Part shown: positions 35,201 to 44,598 of the stretch, piece after piece
Layout of the letters: every line of letters starts with the position of its first letter
Numbering within the stretch: the first letter of the stretch is position 1
Assembly (NCBI GenBank): GCA_963767715.1
Contig: CAVYFA010000009.1
Span: 62,001 to 126,000 of the forward strand
Source of the DNA: CAVSXS01 sp963767715
GTDB lineage: Bacteria; Chloroflexota; Ktedonobacteria; Ktedonobacterales; Ktedonobacteraceae
Direction: 5' to 3'
Length of the DNA: 64,000 bases
The notes under the pieces: generated by a model
Databases searched by the model: none
Told to the model about the DNA's origin: nothing
The model's input: only the letters and a program-made list of their open reading frames with translations
Position numbers and translations under genes: made by a program

Positions 35201-37132
35201 TGTCTCGTTATCGAGCGCTTCACCGACTACCTTCCAGAGGTAGCGATGCATTTTGACATTGCTCACCCGATCGGTCGATACCTCGATAACCTGCAAACCG
35301 TCGCCGCTGAGTCCTTCGCTCACCAGCTTGCGAAACTGCTCCCAGCCTTCCGCCTTTTCATACCGGCCACCATACATCTGCACGGCATGGCTGAAATCGA
35401 GTCCTATTGGCGTCCCAAAAAGCTGTTCAAAATGTTCCTGGTAGGCGGCCTGTGGAAGAAAGGAGAAGATACCTCCTCCGTCGTTGTTGATCAACACGAT
35501 GGTCAGGCGAAGCCCATGTAAACGGGCGGCAAGCAAGCCGTTGAGGTCGTGAAAGAACGAGAGATCGCCGAGTACCAGGACGACAGGATTCTCCCGCCCG
35601 GCCCCCGCGCTGGCGCCCAGGGCGCTTGAAACAACCCCGTCTATGCCGTTTGCACCACGATTCCCCATGATGCGTACACGCTCTCTTGTGCAGGAGAAAA
35701 AGGTATCCAGGTCGCGCACCGGCATGCTGTTGCCCACGTAGAGCATTGCCCCGCCAGGGAGGAGGTGAGCCAGTTCGGTAAACACTCGCCCCTCGAAGAG
35801 TTCGTCGAAATCCTGCATTGCGGCGTTGATCGCATCCCGCGTCATCCTGTCAGCGTCCTGCCACGCAGTTGCCCACTCGTACTCGACCGGGCGAGGAGGG
35901 GAGGCGGGCCGATCAATCGGCGGTGGGCGCGGTAAACCGGCCCCTACGTCGAGGATCGAGGCGGGCGATGATGAGGGCCGATCAATCGGCGGTGGGTACG
36001 GTGAACCGGCCCCAGCATCAAGGGCGGCCAGGAGATTCTGGCAGAGAGCGGACGGATCGGCATGAATCAGGTCGCTGGCGAGCTGCGTCGGTTCCTCCCA
36101 GCCATCCTGTCCATCGACCACGACCAGCGGACAATGTGCGTAGCGTTGCAGGTAGAGCAGCAGAGGCTTGGAAGTTGGCATGCCGCCGAAGCGCAGCACA
36201 AGCTCTGGCTGCGCGTGCTCGACAAAAGCGGCATGCCGCAGGAACGCATCGTAACTGGAAAGTATCATGCGCTGATCGTGATCTCCACAGCGCAGTTGCG
36301 AGAGTGGATCAGCCAGCACAGGATAACCAAGTCGCTGCGCCAACCGCAGCAGCGGCTCCGCCAGCGAAGGCGCATCAAGCGGGCCGGCAACGATAAGCCC
36401 GCGTCGCGCGCCGCGTACCATATGCGCAAGGCGCGCGATCGTTGTTTCCGATGGCGCGCCGGCCGGGGTATCGCGAACTTCGACATACGGCCTGTTATGC
36501 GGTCTGCCCTGCCAGGCGAGAAGGTCGCGTTGCGAGGCTTGAGGCCACGATTGGGCGGCGATTGGTTCAGGCGCGAGCGGCTCGCGGAAAGGGAAATTGA
36601 GGTGAACCGGGCCGGCGGGGCTGGCCAGCGTTAAAGCGCTCGCCCTGGCCGCAAGCGTACGGATATAGCGCAGGGCCGCATCTGTCGCTTCGGACAACGC
36701 CACCTCGACGAACCACTTCGCGTACGTTCCAAAGAGTCGATTCTGATCGATGCTCTGCGGCGCGCCATTATCGCGGAGTTCGTGCGGGCGGTCCGCCGTC
36801 AGAACCAGCAAAGGGACACGTGTTAACGTCGCTTCGACGAGCGCGGGCAGGAAATTTGCTGCCGCCGTCCCCGATGTGCAGAGCAGCGCCACCGGCTGGC
36901 GCAACTGCTTCGCCATCCCCAAGCCGAAATAGGCAGCAGAACGTTCGTCCACATGCATCCAGACGCGAACGGCCGCTTGCGCGGCAAACTCCATCGCCAG
37001 AGGGGTTGAACGAGACCCCGGACAGATTACCACGTTTCGCACACCGGAGCGTTGCAACTCGTCTACAAAAGCGCCGACGTAGGCGTAGGTAGGGTTGACC
37101 GGATCAGGTGACACTTGAGGCGCTTCCAGCAT
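35177..37132 (-). CDS. menD: SEPHCHC synthase (ThDP-dependent)
   Basis: 651 residues, longer than the usual 550-580. It joins isochorismate and 2-oxoglutarate with ThDP. Features: NVVICPGSRSTPLAMEFA, HVDERSAAYFGLGMAK, ALLCTSGTAAANFLPALVEA, GNSMPVRDLDTFF and GNRGANGIDGVVSSALGA; the ThDP/Mg site is VLGDLSFFHDLNGL. The extra length is a Pro/Ser-rich linker at about residues 370-410 made by two tandem copies of repeat B (PPPIDRP twice). The C-terminal residues come from repeat D. It starts nine bases after menF. Confidence 0.95.
   Translation of the reverse strand: MLEAPQVSPDPVNPTYAYVGAFVDELQRSGVRNVVICPGSRSTPLAMEFAAQAAVRVWMHVDERSAAYFGLGMAKQLRQPVALLCTSGTAAANFLPALVEATLTRVPLLVLTADRPHELRDNGAPQSIDQNRLFGTYAKWFVEVALSEATDAALRYIRTLAARASALTLASPAGPVHLNFPFREPLAPEPIAAQSWPQASQRDLLAWQGRPHNRPYVEVRDTPAGAPSETTIARLAHMVRGARRGLIVAGPLDAPSLAEPLLRLAQRLGYPVLADPLSQLRCGDHDQRMILSSYDAFLRHAAFVEHAQPELVLRFGGMPTSKPLLLYLQRYAHCPLVVVDGQDGWEEPTQLASDLIHADPSALCQNLLAALDAGAGSPYPPPIDRPSSSPASILDVGAGLPRPPPIDRPASPPRPVEYEWATAWQDADRMTRDAINAAMQDFDELFEGRVFTELAHLLPGGAMLYVGNSMPVRDLDTFFSCTRERVRIMGNRGANGIDGVVSSALGASAGAGRENPVVLVLGDLSFFHDLNGLLAARLHGLRLTIVLINNDGGGIFSFLPQAAYQEHFEQLFGTPIGLDFSHAVQMYGGRYEKAEGWEQFRKLVSEGLSGDGLQVIEVSTDRVSNVKMHRYLWKVVGEALDNETDPSLRSR
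35906..36014. repeat. two tandem copies of dispersed repeat B inside menD
   Basis: Copies at 35906-35948 and 35975-36014 share GGGCCGATCAATCGGCGGTG and a GGTRAACCGGCCCC end, separated by 26 bases. On the menD strand both read as PPPIDRP within a low-complexity linker. Confidence 0.85.
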
Positions 37133-37141
37133 ACTTCACCC

Positions 37142-38635
37142 TCACTTCCGGTTGCCCAACGCCCGCAACATCACCTGAAATTTCAGCCAGGATTCGGCAA
37201 ACTCAACCTGGGGATCGGAATCAGCAACGATGCCGCACCCGGCAAATAGCCTTGCCTCACTGCCATCGATCAACGCGGAGCGCAGCGCTACCGCGAACTC
37301 GCCGTGGCCGCTCGCGCCGATCCAGCCCAGCGGGGCAGCATACCAGCCCCGATCGAGCTTCTCGGTGTGTCGTATCGCTTCAAGCGCGGCCTGGCGGGGA
37401 AAGCCGCCGACGGCGGGGGTAGGATGAAGCTCGGCTACAATATCAAGTATAGATTGCCCTGGGAGAAGCTCGCCGGCGATGGAGGTCTTCAGGTGCTGCA
37501 CATTCTTCAGCTTGAGCAGTTCCGGCACACTGGAAACCTGCACATGCGTACAATGACGTTCCAGCGCCTCTCGCATCATCGCTACGACAATGGCATGCTC
37601 TCCATTGTTCTTCTTGCTCCGCAGCAGTTCCATGCCGATAGCCGCATCTTCCTGCGGGGTTTCGCCTCGCCGCGCCGACCCCGCCAGCGCCATCGTTTGT
37701 ATGCGTCCGTCCTGGGCCTGGACAAGCCGCTCAGGGGTCGCCCCGGCAAAGAAGCGCTCCCCTCGCTGTATGGCAAAAACGAAGGCGCCTGGATAGCTTT
37801 CACGCAAACGCTGGAGAATGGTATCGATATCAAACGCTTCCTTATCGCCAGGTAGCCTCGCGCTGATCTCGCGCGCCAGCACTACTTTCTCGAAAGCGCC
37901 TTGCCGGATCAGTCCTACCATGCCGTCTACCATTGCCATCCACTCGCTGGCTTGCAGCATTTCATGAAAGGTGATCTCACGTTCTGCATCCTGTACCGCT
38001 GTGGGTTGCGTGCGCTCTACAGCAGATTGAAGCCGCTCGACATCGGCCTCGATCTCCCGCGCGCCGCGCTCGACATCCTCAGACGCCTGCACGACCCTGT
38101 TTAGCGTGAGTGTGACGGCATCGGCGCTGTAGCTCAAGAGCATGCGCGGCAAAATGAGCAGGCCATCTGGAAAGTCTGCCCAGAGCCGGGTGCGCGCGGC
38201 GAGCGGATCAAACGCAAAGCCTCCGAAGAACACGGGTCCGGCAGGGCAGGCATGCGAGGCGGCGGTGCTGACAACAAGGCCCTGCATGAGAGTACGCCAG
38301 GCCGCTGCCGCGCCGGTGAGGTGCGCGGCTCCACCGCTTTCGATGGTCGTCGCCACGCCAACTCCTACGATCGCATGTTGCTCTACGGGCCGTTCCCAGA
38401 AAAAGCACTCCCCCAGCCCTGAACGCCGGGCGCCGCTGAAGGCGCGAAGCGCGTCTTGGCGCTCAAGTGGGCAGGTAAAGCTTGCAAGCACAGATTGACC
38501 GGCTGCCTGCTCGTCTGCGCGCCCGGCTGCCTGGCGTAATGTTCTTAACAACGCTTCGTGGTACTCTCTTACAAACCACGGCCTGCTTCCGGTTGTGTGG
38601 TATTCTCCAGGCCGGTTGGAGATGGCTGCTTTCAT
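37142..38635 (-). CDS. menF: isochorismate synthase (menaquinone-type)
   Basis: 497 residues. It converts chorismate to isochorismate, the first committed step. Chorismate-enzyme features: GAFEKVVLAREISARL, FAGATPERLVQAQDGR, ALAGSARRGETP and LHPTPAVGGFPRQAAL, the last typical of isochorismate synthases. The magnesium-binding glutamates lie in the expected C-terminal part. I chose ATG 38635 (GAGG about 14 bases upstream), since the longer frame crosses repeat DNA. It is the first gene of menF-D-H-B-C, all on one strand with gaps of 9 to 43 bases. menE and menA are absent. Confidence 0.93.
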   Translation of the reverse strand: MKAAISNRPGEYHTTGSRPWFVREYHEALLRTLRQAAGRADEQAAGQSVLASFTCPLERQDALRAFSGARRSGLGECFFWERPVEQHAIVGVGVATTIESGGAAHLTGAAAAWRTLMQGLVVSTAASHACPAGPVFFGGFAFDPLAARTRLWADFPDGLLILPRMLLSYSADAVTLTLNRVVQASEDVERGAREIEADVERLQSAVERTQPTAVQDAEREITFHEMLQASEWMAMVDGMVGLIRQGAFEKVVLAREISARLPGDKEAFDIDTILQRLRESYPGAFVFAIQRGERFFAGATPERLVQAQDGRIQTMALAGSARRGETPQEDAAIGMELLRSKKNNGEHAIVVAMMREALERHCTHVQVSSVPELLKLKNVQHLKTSIAGELLPGQSILDIVAELHPTPAVGGFPRQAALEAIRHTEKLDRGWYAAPLGWIGASGHGEFAVALRSALIDGSEARLFAGCGIVADSDPQVEFAESWLKFQVMLRALGNRK

Positions 38636-38781
38636 ACTGTTTTTAACCTCGAGATGGGCGGATAGACTTGAAAGCGGTTCGCAATGTCCGCTTATGCATG
38701 CATGTCGTTTTTCTCTTCTATCAACATATTGTAGCTGCGATGGCCAACGGACTGCCAACGCTGCGTATCACAGACCATGGA

Positions 38782-38845
38782 AGACAACACGAAGAAGAGC
38801 GCTGAGAGCCGCCGGCGGCTCTCAGCGCTCTTCTTCGTGTTGTCT
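38782..38845. terminator. perfect 64-bp palindrome between the TPR gene and menF
   Basis: The 32-base arms are exact reverse complements with no spacer (AGACAACACGAAGAAGAGCG ... CGCTCTTCTTCGTGTTGTCT). It starts within the stop codon of the TPR gene and lies 147 bases before menF. The RNA would form a very long GC-rich hairpin. No U-run follows, so it may be a terminator of unusual form, a processing site or an insulator. I class it as a terminator with reservation. Confidence 0.7.
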
Positions 38846-41800
38846 AGACCGTCTTCGCCCGCAGTTCCTGCAGGTCGGCCAGGCGCTCCCTGGCAATGGT
38901 GCCATGCGGATCGACCTTGGCGAGGTTCTTGTAGACGCGGTTGGCCTGCTCGTACTCGCCGACGGACTGGTAGATCTGACCGAGCATGTCGTAGGCCTCG
39001 ACGTTGCCGCGGTCGAGCGCGATGAGCTGCTGGAGGGCGGCCACGGACTCTTTGACCTGCCGGGTCTCGAAGTAGTGGTGGGCGATGATCTCCTGGTAAT
39101 GCACGGCCTCTTTGTTGCGGCCTACCGGCAGGCAGAAGCCGACGACCTCGCGCAGCAGATCCATGTCGCCGGGGAGCATTTCGGCCGCACGGCGATAATA
39201 CAGGTAGGCATCCTCTGTATTGCCAAGCTCGCCGTAGATGTTGGCGACCTGGCGCAGAGTCTCGCCGGCCCGCTCCATGTCATTCTCTCGCAGGTAAAGG
39301 TCGGCCAGCAGGCGCAATTCAGCTATGCCGTCCTCGAGCTGTCCGCGCGAGATGAAGAGGTCGGCCAGCTCGGCGTGGGCACGCGGGTCCTGCGGGGCGA
39401 TACGCACCATCTCGCGCAGCACCCTCAGCGCGTTATCCGCCTGGCGCTTGCTGCGATACTGTTTGGCCAGGTCGGCGTACTCTTGCAGCGCGCCGTTCAG
39501 ATCACCCTGGCGCGCGGAAATCTCCACCAGCGTAGAGGTGACCTCGTCGCGATAAGTAGTATGCTGTTTGAGCTGCCGCAGGATCTCCTGCATCTGCTCC
39601 TGTTTGCCGACACGACCATAGGCTTTGGCCAGCAGGAGCGATATCTCGACTTCCGGTGCCTGGTGCTCTTCGCCATCCTCACGCGGGCGTGCCGCCCACT
39701 CGGCCGGGTCGATCGAGCCGCGCGCGTTGTTACGCACGCTCTGCAAGGCCTGCTCGAGCTGTTGTATCGCCGCTTCGGGCTTGCCCTGCGCCAGCAGGCA
39801 CTGGGCGGCGCTGGCGCGAGCCATGACCTCGTACGAGCTATCGCGCGTGGCGAACTGGTAGGCGTCGATGGCGCGGTTATAGTCGCCGGACTGCTGGTGC
39901 AGTTGCCCCTGCGCGAAACGCACGTCGAAGTTATTGGGATAGGTCTCAGCCGCCGTGTTGTATTCGCGAATCACGGCATCGTAGTGCTTCTGGCCCTCGC
40001 CGCGCAATTGCCAGCGAATGCGGCTGAGGATCTCGAGCGCGTTGGCGCGATTCGCGCTCGCGCCGGTAATCATGGCAATGTGCCAGCGTATCAGCGCGGT
40101 GATGTTGCGCGGGTCTACCTGCAGGACGCGCTGGTACTCAGCAACGGCCTGAGGCGCTCGTCCCAGCTTTTGCAGGGCCAGAGCGTAGTTCAGGCGCGTA
40201 GGAACGCTGGTGGGCGATTCCTGTAAGGCCTGCTCGAGTTCGGTCAGGGCCTGGTCCATATAGCCGAGGCGCAGGTACGACTCAGCCGCCAGGGTGCGCT
40301 CGCGCAGCAAATCCTCTTTTTTGCCATGGGTCGCCAGCAGGTTGATGAGGCGCACGCGGTACGTCAGGTTATTCGGCTCCAGTTGCAAGATGCGGCGATA
40401 GGTGGCGATGGCGTCATCGATGCGCCCATTCACGACGTAGGTATCGATGAGGATGCCATACTTGGTGACCGCCTGTTCCACCCTGCCCTGCCGCACGTAG
40501 ATTTCGCACAGCACCTGGTGGATATCCAGGTACTGTGGGGCGATGTTGATAATCTTCAGGCACTCTTCCGTCGCAGGGGTCAACAGGCCGTGGTCGATAT
40601 CGCGCTGGATATCCTGCATCGACTGCAATACCTGCACGCGTACCGGCTCCGGCAGGTTCGAGGTGCTGGCCAGCAGGGAGTCCGCGACATTTTTGAGAAC
40701 GCCATCCTTGCTCGACAGGCCCGCCATTTCCTGGAGCATCTCTTCCGCGCTCGGCGTCAGCGGCGGCTGCATGATCGGCGATATAACCGGCAACGGCTGC
40801 GGCGCAGGGGCAGGGACAGGAGCAGGCACTTGAGCGGGTATCGAGGCCTGCTGCTCCGCTGCAACCTGGGCGACCGGAACCGGCGCGGGAGGCACAGGCT
40901 GGACAGGCTGGACGGCAGGTGGAACCACGGCAGGATCCGGCTGCGCTTGTGGAGCTACCTGCGCTTGAGGGGCAGGTAGCGCCGGCTCAGACTTTTGCTC
41001 GAGCGGCAATGCCTGCGTCGTGCTGGCAGCCAGCGCCGGCCGGCCTGACGACGCGGGCGCGCTATCAATCAACCAGGTGGCGGAGGCGTCGCCTCCATTC
41101 GCGTTCTGCGTCGCAGCGAGCGGCTGTGCCATGGTCGGCTGGTTCGCAAGCGGAGACTGAGCCGGTGGCTCGGTTGGGACAGGAGGAGCAGGCGGTCCCG
41201 CCTGCTTGTTCCCGATCTGTGTCTTGTCCGCCTCGTTTAGAATGCCCGTCAGCCAGCTCGGCAACTCACCGAGAGAGCTGGACGAGGGGGGCGGCAGTGG
41301 CGCCGATGGCGCTGGTGGCACCGATGACGCGGTTCCTCTGGGGAAGACGGCTGTTGCGTCGTCCTGCCCATTCGGTATGCCCGCGGGGCTCTGCATGGCG
41401 CCTGGCTGCTGCGCTGGCTGTCCCATTTGCCCCATCGTCACCTGCTCCGGCGGCAGCACGCGTGTCGTATTGCCCTGCGGCAAGGGGGTCGAGGCCGGTC
41501 GCGGCGCAGGTGTGTTCTGGGCCTGCTTGAGCATAAACTCAACCTGCGCCACCTTGTCGTTCCAGCCGCGGTTGCGCAGGAAACCGAGCAGCGCGTTATA
41601 GATGGTGAGGGCCTGTTCCTGCTCGCCCAACATGCGATGCGCCTCGGCTGCCTCCTGGCACAACTGCACCAGTTGATCGGATTCTTCAGCCGTCAGGGCA
41701 TCCAGGTTGACGCGATCCACCGCCTCGTCGAAATTGACGGTCGCGGTGCGCAGATCGCCCTTGGCCCGGTAGCACTGACCAAGCGCATAGAAGCACGAGA

Positions 41801-42824
41801 GCGCGTAATCGGGATCGTTGAGCAGCGCCTGGAACTGGCGAATCGCGTCATCCCAGCGCCGTTGTTCTTGATAAAGCCAGCCCAGGAAGTAGCGGGCATC
41901 CGGTCGATCGAAGCCGCTTTCGATGATCTGCTCGCAGAGGTCGATAGCATCGGTGAAACGCCCCTGGCTCTGAAAGGTTTGTGCCTGGCGCAGAACGCCC
42001 GCGACCTGGCTGGCCGTAATACGTTTACGAGGGGTTGGCTGTGTCCCGCCTCCAGATGTACCTGCTGCCGCAAGAGCCGGGCCTGGATTGCCTCCCCCAT
42101 GAGATTTGCCCGTGCTACTCATATTACCCATCATGCCAGTAGTACCTCCGCTTATATTGCTTAAAGAGACCATATCCGCCGCGCCGCCATCCGCTGTCGA
42201 AGCTGAAGCCTGCATCGCCGCGGTATTGCCCGGCACCTGTCCGTTCAGTTGTGACAGCAGTTGTTTCGCCTGCGCGTTGGCTGCATCGACGCGCAGCACT
42301 TCTTCACACTGCAAGCGCGCCGATACTCTATCATTGTGTAAAAGATAGCCCTGAGCGGCAGCCAGTCGCTCCTGGACCACAAGAGAATTTTCTTTTTTAT
42401 CCGTATAGTAGGTCGCCAGGCGTTCGTGCGGCTCAGGCGAGGTCGCGGACAACTGTGCGGCCTTCTGCCACATCGCCTCCGCACGCGAACCCTTGCCCGC
42501 CTGGGAATACAGGTCGGCAAGGTGCAGGTAGGCCCTGTACGCATCGTCCCGCCTGTCAAGGATAACGTAGAGCTCGGCCGTCTTACTCAACGGGATGATA
42601 TCGCTCGGGTCGTGCTTGAGCACCTGCTCATACTCGTCAAGCGCCTGCTTCCACTGCTTGGTCTGCATGTAGCAAAACCCCAGGCCGCTCCGTGCTCCCG
42701 TATCGTCTGGGAACTCCGTAAGCGCTCGCTGGTACTCCTTCGCCGCCTCTGCCCACTGACTATCCCAACGCAAGCGGTCCGCAGCATTCATTGCCGCGCT
42801 GAAAACTTGTCTGTTCCCAGGCAT
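38844..42824 (-). CDS. very large TPR-repeat protein
   Basis: 1326 residues. N-terminal tetratricopeptide repeats (about 1-200 and 255-430; for example AKEYQRALTEFPDDTGARSG and ALDEYEQVLKHDPSDIIPLS) are followed by a Pro/Gln/Ala-rich linker (about 435-690). A long C-terminal TPR array (about 700-1320) follows, with units such as AIATYRRILQLEPNNLTYRV. There is no signal peptide or membrane helix. It should be a cytoplasmic scaffold; partners are unknown. The ATG at 42824 is preceded by a weak AGGA. The gene lies 139 bases after yajQ on the same strand and ends in a 64-bp palindrome. Confidence 0.9.
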   Translation of the reverse strand: MPGNRQVFSAAMNAADRLRWDSQWAEAAKEYQRALTEFPDDTGARSGLGFCYMQTKQWKQALDEYEQVLKHDPSDIIPLSKTAELYVILDRRDDAYRAYLHLADLYSQAGKGSRAEAMWQKAAQLSATSPEPHERLATYYTDKKENSLVVQERLAAAQGYLLHNDRVSARLQCEEVLRVDAANAQAKQLLSQLNGQVPGNTAAMQASASTADGGAADMVSLSNISGGTTGMMGNMSSTGKSHGGGNPGPALAAAGTSGGGTQPTPRKRITASQVAGVLRQAQTFQSQGRFTDAIDLCEQIIESGFDRPDARYFLGWLYQEQRRWDDAIRQFQALLNDPDYALSCFYALGQCYRAKGDLRTATVNFDEAVDRVNLDALTAEESDQLVQLCQEAAEAHRMLGEQEQALTIYNALLGFLRNRGWNDKVAQVEFMLKQAQNTPAPRPASTPLPQGNTTRVLPPEQVTMGQMGQPAQQPGAMQSPAGIPNGQDDATAVFPRGTASSVPPAPSAPLPPPSSSSLGELPSWLTGILNEADKTQIGNKQAGPPAPPVPTEPPAQSPLANQPTMAQPLAATQNANGGDASATWLIDSAPASSGRPALAASTTQALPLEQKSEPALPAPQAQVAPQAQPDPAVVPPAVQPVQPVPPAPVPVAQVAAEQQASIPAQVPAPVPAPAPQPLPVISPIMQPPLTPSAEEMLQEMAGLSSKDGVLKNVADSLLASTSNLPEPVRVQVLQSMQDIQRDIDHGLLTPATEECLKIINIAPQYLDIHQVLCEIYVRQGRVEQAVTKYGILIDTYVVNGRIDDAIATYRRILQLEPNNLTYRVRLINLLATHGKKEDLLRERTLAAESYLRLGYMDQALTELEQALQESPTSVPTRLNYALALQKLGRAPQAVAEYQRVLQVDPRNITALIRWHIAMITGASANRANALEILSRIRWQLRGEGQKHYDAVIREYNTAAETYPNNFDVRFAQGQLHQQSGDYNRAIDAYQFATRDSSYEVMARASAAQCLLAQGKPEAAIQQLEQALQSVRNNARGSIDPAEWAARPREDGEEHQAPEVEISLLLAKAYGRVGKQEQMQEILRQLKQHTTYRDEVTSTLVEISARQGDLNGALQEYADLAKQYRSKRQADNALRVLREMVRIAPQDPRAHAELADLFISRGQLEDGIAELRLLADLYLRENDMERAGETLRQVANIYGELGNTEDAYLYYRRAAEMLPGDMDLLREVVGFCLPVGRNKEAVHYQEIIAHHYFETRQVKESVAALQQLIALDRGNVEAYDMLGQIYQSVGEYEQANRVYKNLAKVDPHGTIARERLADLQELRAKTV

Positions 42825-42930
42825 GAAAGATTCTCTTCCTCGACAGGCCAAAGGTCAAAGGCGCTCACGCGTCCAATTATCATCAGCGTACTATACATAC
42901 GATTATCCTGAGCATCGATCACGATATCCT

Positions 42931-42944
42931 GGTACTAAAGTACC
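42931..42944. repeat. short palindrome between yajQ and the TPR gene
   Basis: GGTACTAAAGTACC, 5-base arms around TAAA; either an operator upstream of the TPR gene or part of the yajQ 3' end. Confidence 0.35.
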
Positions 42945-42963
42945 CTGAATTCGTGGGCCAGCA

Positions 42964-43458
42964 TCACCCGCGATAGTTGATGAATTGCAGCGCTACCGGA
43001 AAATCTCTGGCCTTCAGGAAGGCGATCACGGCCTGCAGATCGTCGCGGTTCTTGGCTATGACGCGAATGGCGTCGCCCTGAATCTGCGGTCGCACCTTCG
43101 GGAAGGCATCGCGGATCTGCTTGTTGATGTCCTTCGCCAGCTCCTGTGAGATGCCCTGTTGCAAGGCGATTACCTGGCGCACCTTGCCGCCCGCCGCGTT
43201 CTCCTCGTTGCCCGGCTTAAAGATTTTTAACGGCAACTGGCGGCGCACCGCCTTCGTCTCGAGGATATCGCGCACGCTCTTGAGCGTCATACTGCTATCG
43301 GTTACGATAGTGATGCTGTCCTTCGCATGCACGATCTCCGTCTTCGTATCCTTCAGATCAAAGCGCGTATGCACCTCGCGCCGCGTCTGATCGAGCGCGT
43401 TGACCAGTTCTTGCTCATCGAACTGCGATACTATATCAAATGAACAATCACCCGCCAT
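42964..43458 (-). CDS. yajQ: YajQ family nucleotide-binding protein
   Basis: 164 residues, the usual length. Family features run from the start (CSFDIVSQFDEQELVNALDQ) through TRFDLKDTK and KVRQVIALQQGISQELAKDI to the end (FPVALQFINYR). YajQ proteins have two RNA-recognition-like folds; some bind cyclic di-GMP and act as regulators. Which ligand is used here cannot be told. The gene is divergent from folD. Confidence 0.95.
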   Translation of the reverse strand: MAGDCSFDIVSQFDEQELVNALDQTRREVHTRFDLKDTKTEIVHAKDSITIVTDSSMTLKSVRDILETKAVRRQLPLKIFKPGNEENAAGGKVRQVIALQQGISQELAKDINKQIRDAFPKVRPQIQGDAIRVIAKNRDDLQAVIAFLKARDFPVALQFINYRG

Positions 43459-43606
43459 GAAATTCCTCTCTGTTCACTCCTGAATGGTACCGAATGGCTA
43501 GTTGCAACTCTTCTACCGGGTCGCACCCGGTGGTATATTTCAATACATGTCATTCTGCTGGCTAACGTCGCAATTTTAACGCATTCTTTATACACCTGGC
43601 AAATGT

Positions 43607-43635
43607 ATCCCCCAAATGGGGGGATGTGGTATGAT
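43607..43635 (+). promoter_or_regulatory. folD promoter with overlapping palindrome
   Basis: TATGAT (43630-43635) lies seven bases before the likely start codon at 43642, so the mRNA may be leaderless. The palindrome ATCCCCC-AAATG-GGGGGAT (43607-43625) covers the -35/spacer region and could be an operator. No good -35 hexamer is seen, which fits an activated or regulated promoter. Confidence 0.45.
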
Positions 43636-43641
43636 TGTGCT

Positions 43642-44481
43642 ATGTCTGCCATTATCTTTGATAGCAAGCCGCTTGTTGCGCGCATGACGGCTGAATTACA
43701 GGAAGAGGCTGCGCTGTTCCGCAAGCAGCAGCACCGTTCGGCGCGATTGACGCAGATTATCGCGGGACGCGATGGGGCAGCCGAGGTATACAGCAGGCAA
43801 CTGGTGAAGGCCTGCCAGAAGATCGGCCTGGGCTGCTCGACGCTGGCGTATCCCTTCGAGATCGAGGAGCAAGAGCTGCGCGAGGAGGTCTCGCGCTTGA
43901 GCGATGACCCGCTCACCGATGGCGTGCTGCTGCTCCTGCCGCTGCCCGCGCATATTCGCCAGCAGGTGGTGACGGAAGTGCTGCGCCCGGAGAAGGATGT
44001 CGATGGACTGGGGCCGCGCAACGCAGGTAATCTGCTGCTGGGCTTTCCCAGCTTCATCCCCTCGACGGCGGATGTGATCCGCCTGGTACTGCGCGACGCT
44101 GGCCTCCCGGTTGCCGGGCGCAACGCGGTCGTGGTTGGCCGCAGCAACATCGGCGGTAAGCCCGCCGCTCTGGTTCTGATTCGCGATGATGCCACGGTGA
44201 CGATCTGTCACTCGCACACGCGCAACCTGGCAGAATTGACGCGCAGCGCGGATATCCTGGTGGTCAGCACCGGGCGGCCCGCCAGCATCACTGCCGAGAT
44301 GGTCAAGCCCGGCGCGGTCGTGCTGGACGCCGGTATCAACCCCATCAACGGAAGCGTGGTTGGGGATGTCGATTTCGAGCGTGTCCGCGAAGTCGCATCG
44401 TTTCTCACGCCCGTTCCCGGCGGTCTCGGCCCCCTGACGCACCTGACGCTGATACGCCATACCCTGATGGGGCCACAATAA
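43642..44481 (+). CDS. folD: bifunctional methylene-THF dehydrogenase/cyclohydrolase
   Basis: 279 residues. FolD interconverts 5,10-methylene- and 10-formyl-tetrahydrofolate. The active-site region is VYSRQLVKACQKIGL with the catalytic lysine in LVKAC, then DGVLLLLPLPAHI, EKDVDGLGPRNAGNL, and the NADP site VVGRSNIGGKPAALVL. PGGLGPLTHLTLIRHT closes the protein, a variant of the usual PGGVGPMT. I chose ATG 43642 instead of the ATG at 43603 because the extra 13 residues (MYPPNGGMW...) lie over promoter elements. No Shine-Dalgarno is visible. Confidence 0.93.
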   Translation: MSAIIFDSKPLVARMTAELQEEAALFRKQQHRSARLTQIIAGRDGAAEVYSRQLVKACQKIGLGCSTLAYPFEIEEQELREEVSRLSDDPLTDGVLLLLPLPAHIRQQVVTEVLRPEKDVDGLGPRNAGNLLLGFPSFIPSTADVIRLVLRDAGLPVAGRNAVVVGRSNIGGKPAALVLIRDDATVTICHSHTRNLAELTRSADILVVSTGRPASITAEMVKPGAVVLDAGINPINGSVVGDVDFERVREVASFLTPVPGGLGPLTHLTLIRHTLMGPQ

Positions 44482-44598
44482 CGGGTGCGTTACAAAACAG
44501 CAACGATGCTTGCTTGATTCTCAACCATAATCCTACCCGATCTCCACTTCATTCCACTAGCCAGCAGGTAGAATTACGCCAGGGAATAGTGAACGCGC

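Noticed and set aside
38595..40226. A 543-codon open frame on the plus strand opposite the TPR gene
   Set aside because: It is the antisense shadow of a GC-rich TPR array (leucine/glutamine-rich, no motif, no ribosome site) and starts across menF and the 64-bp palindrome.
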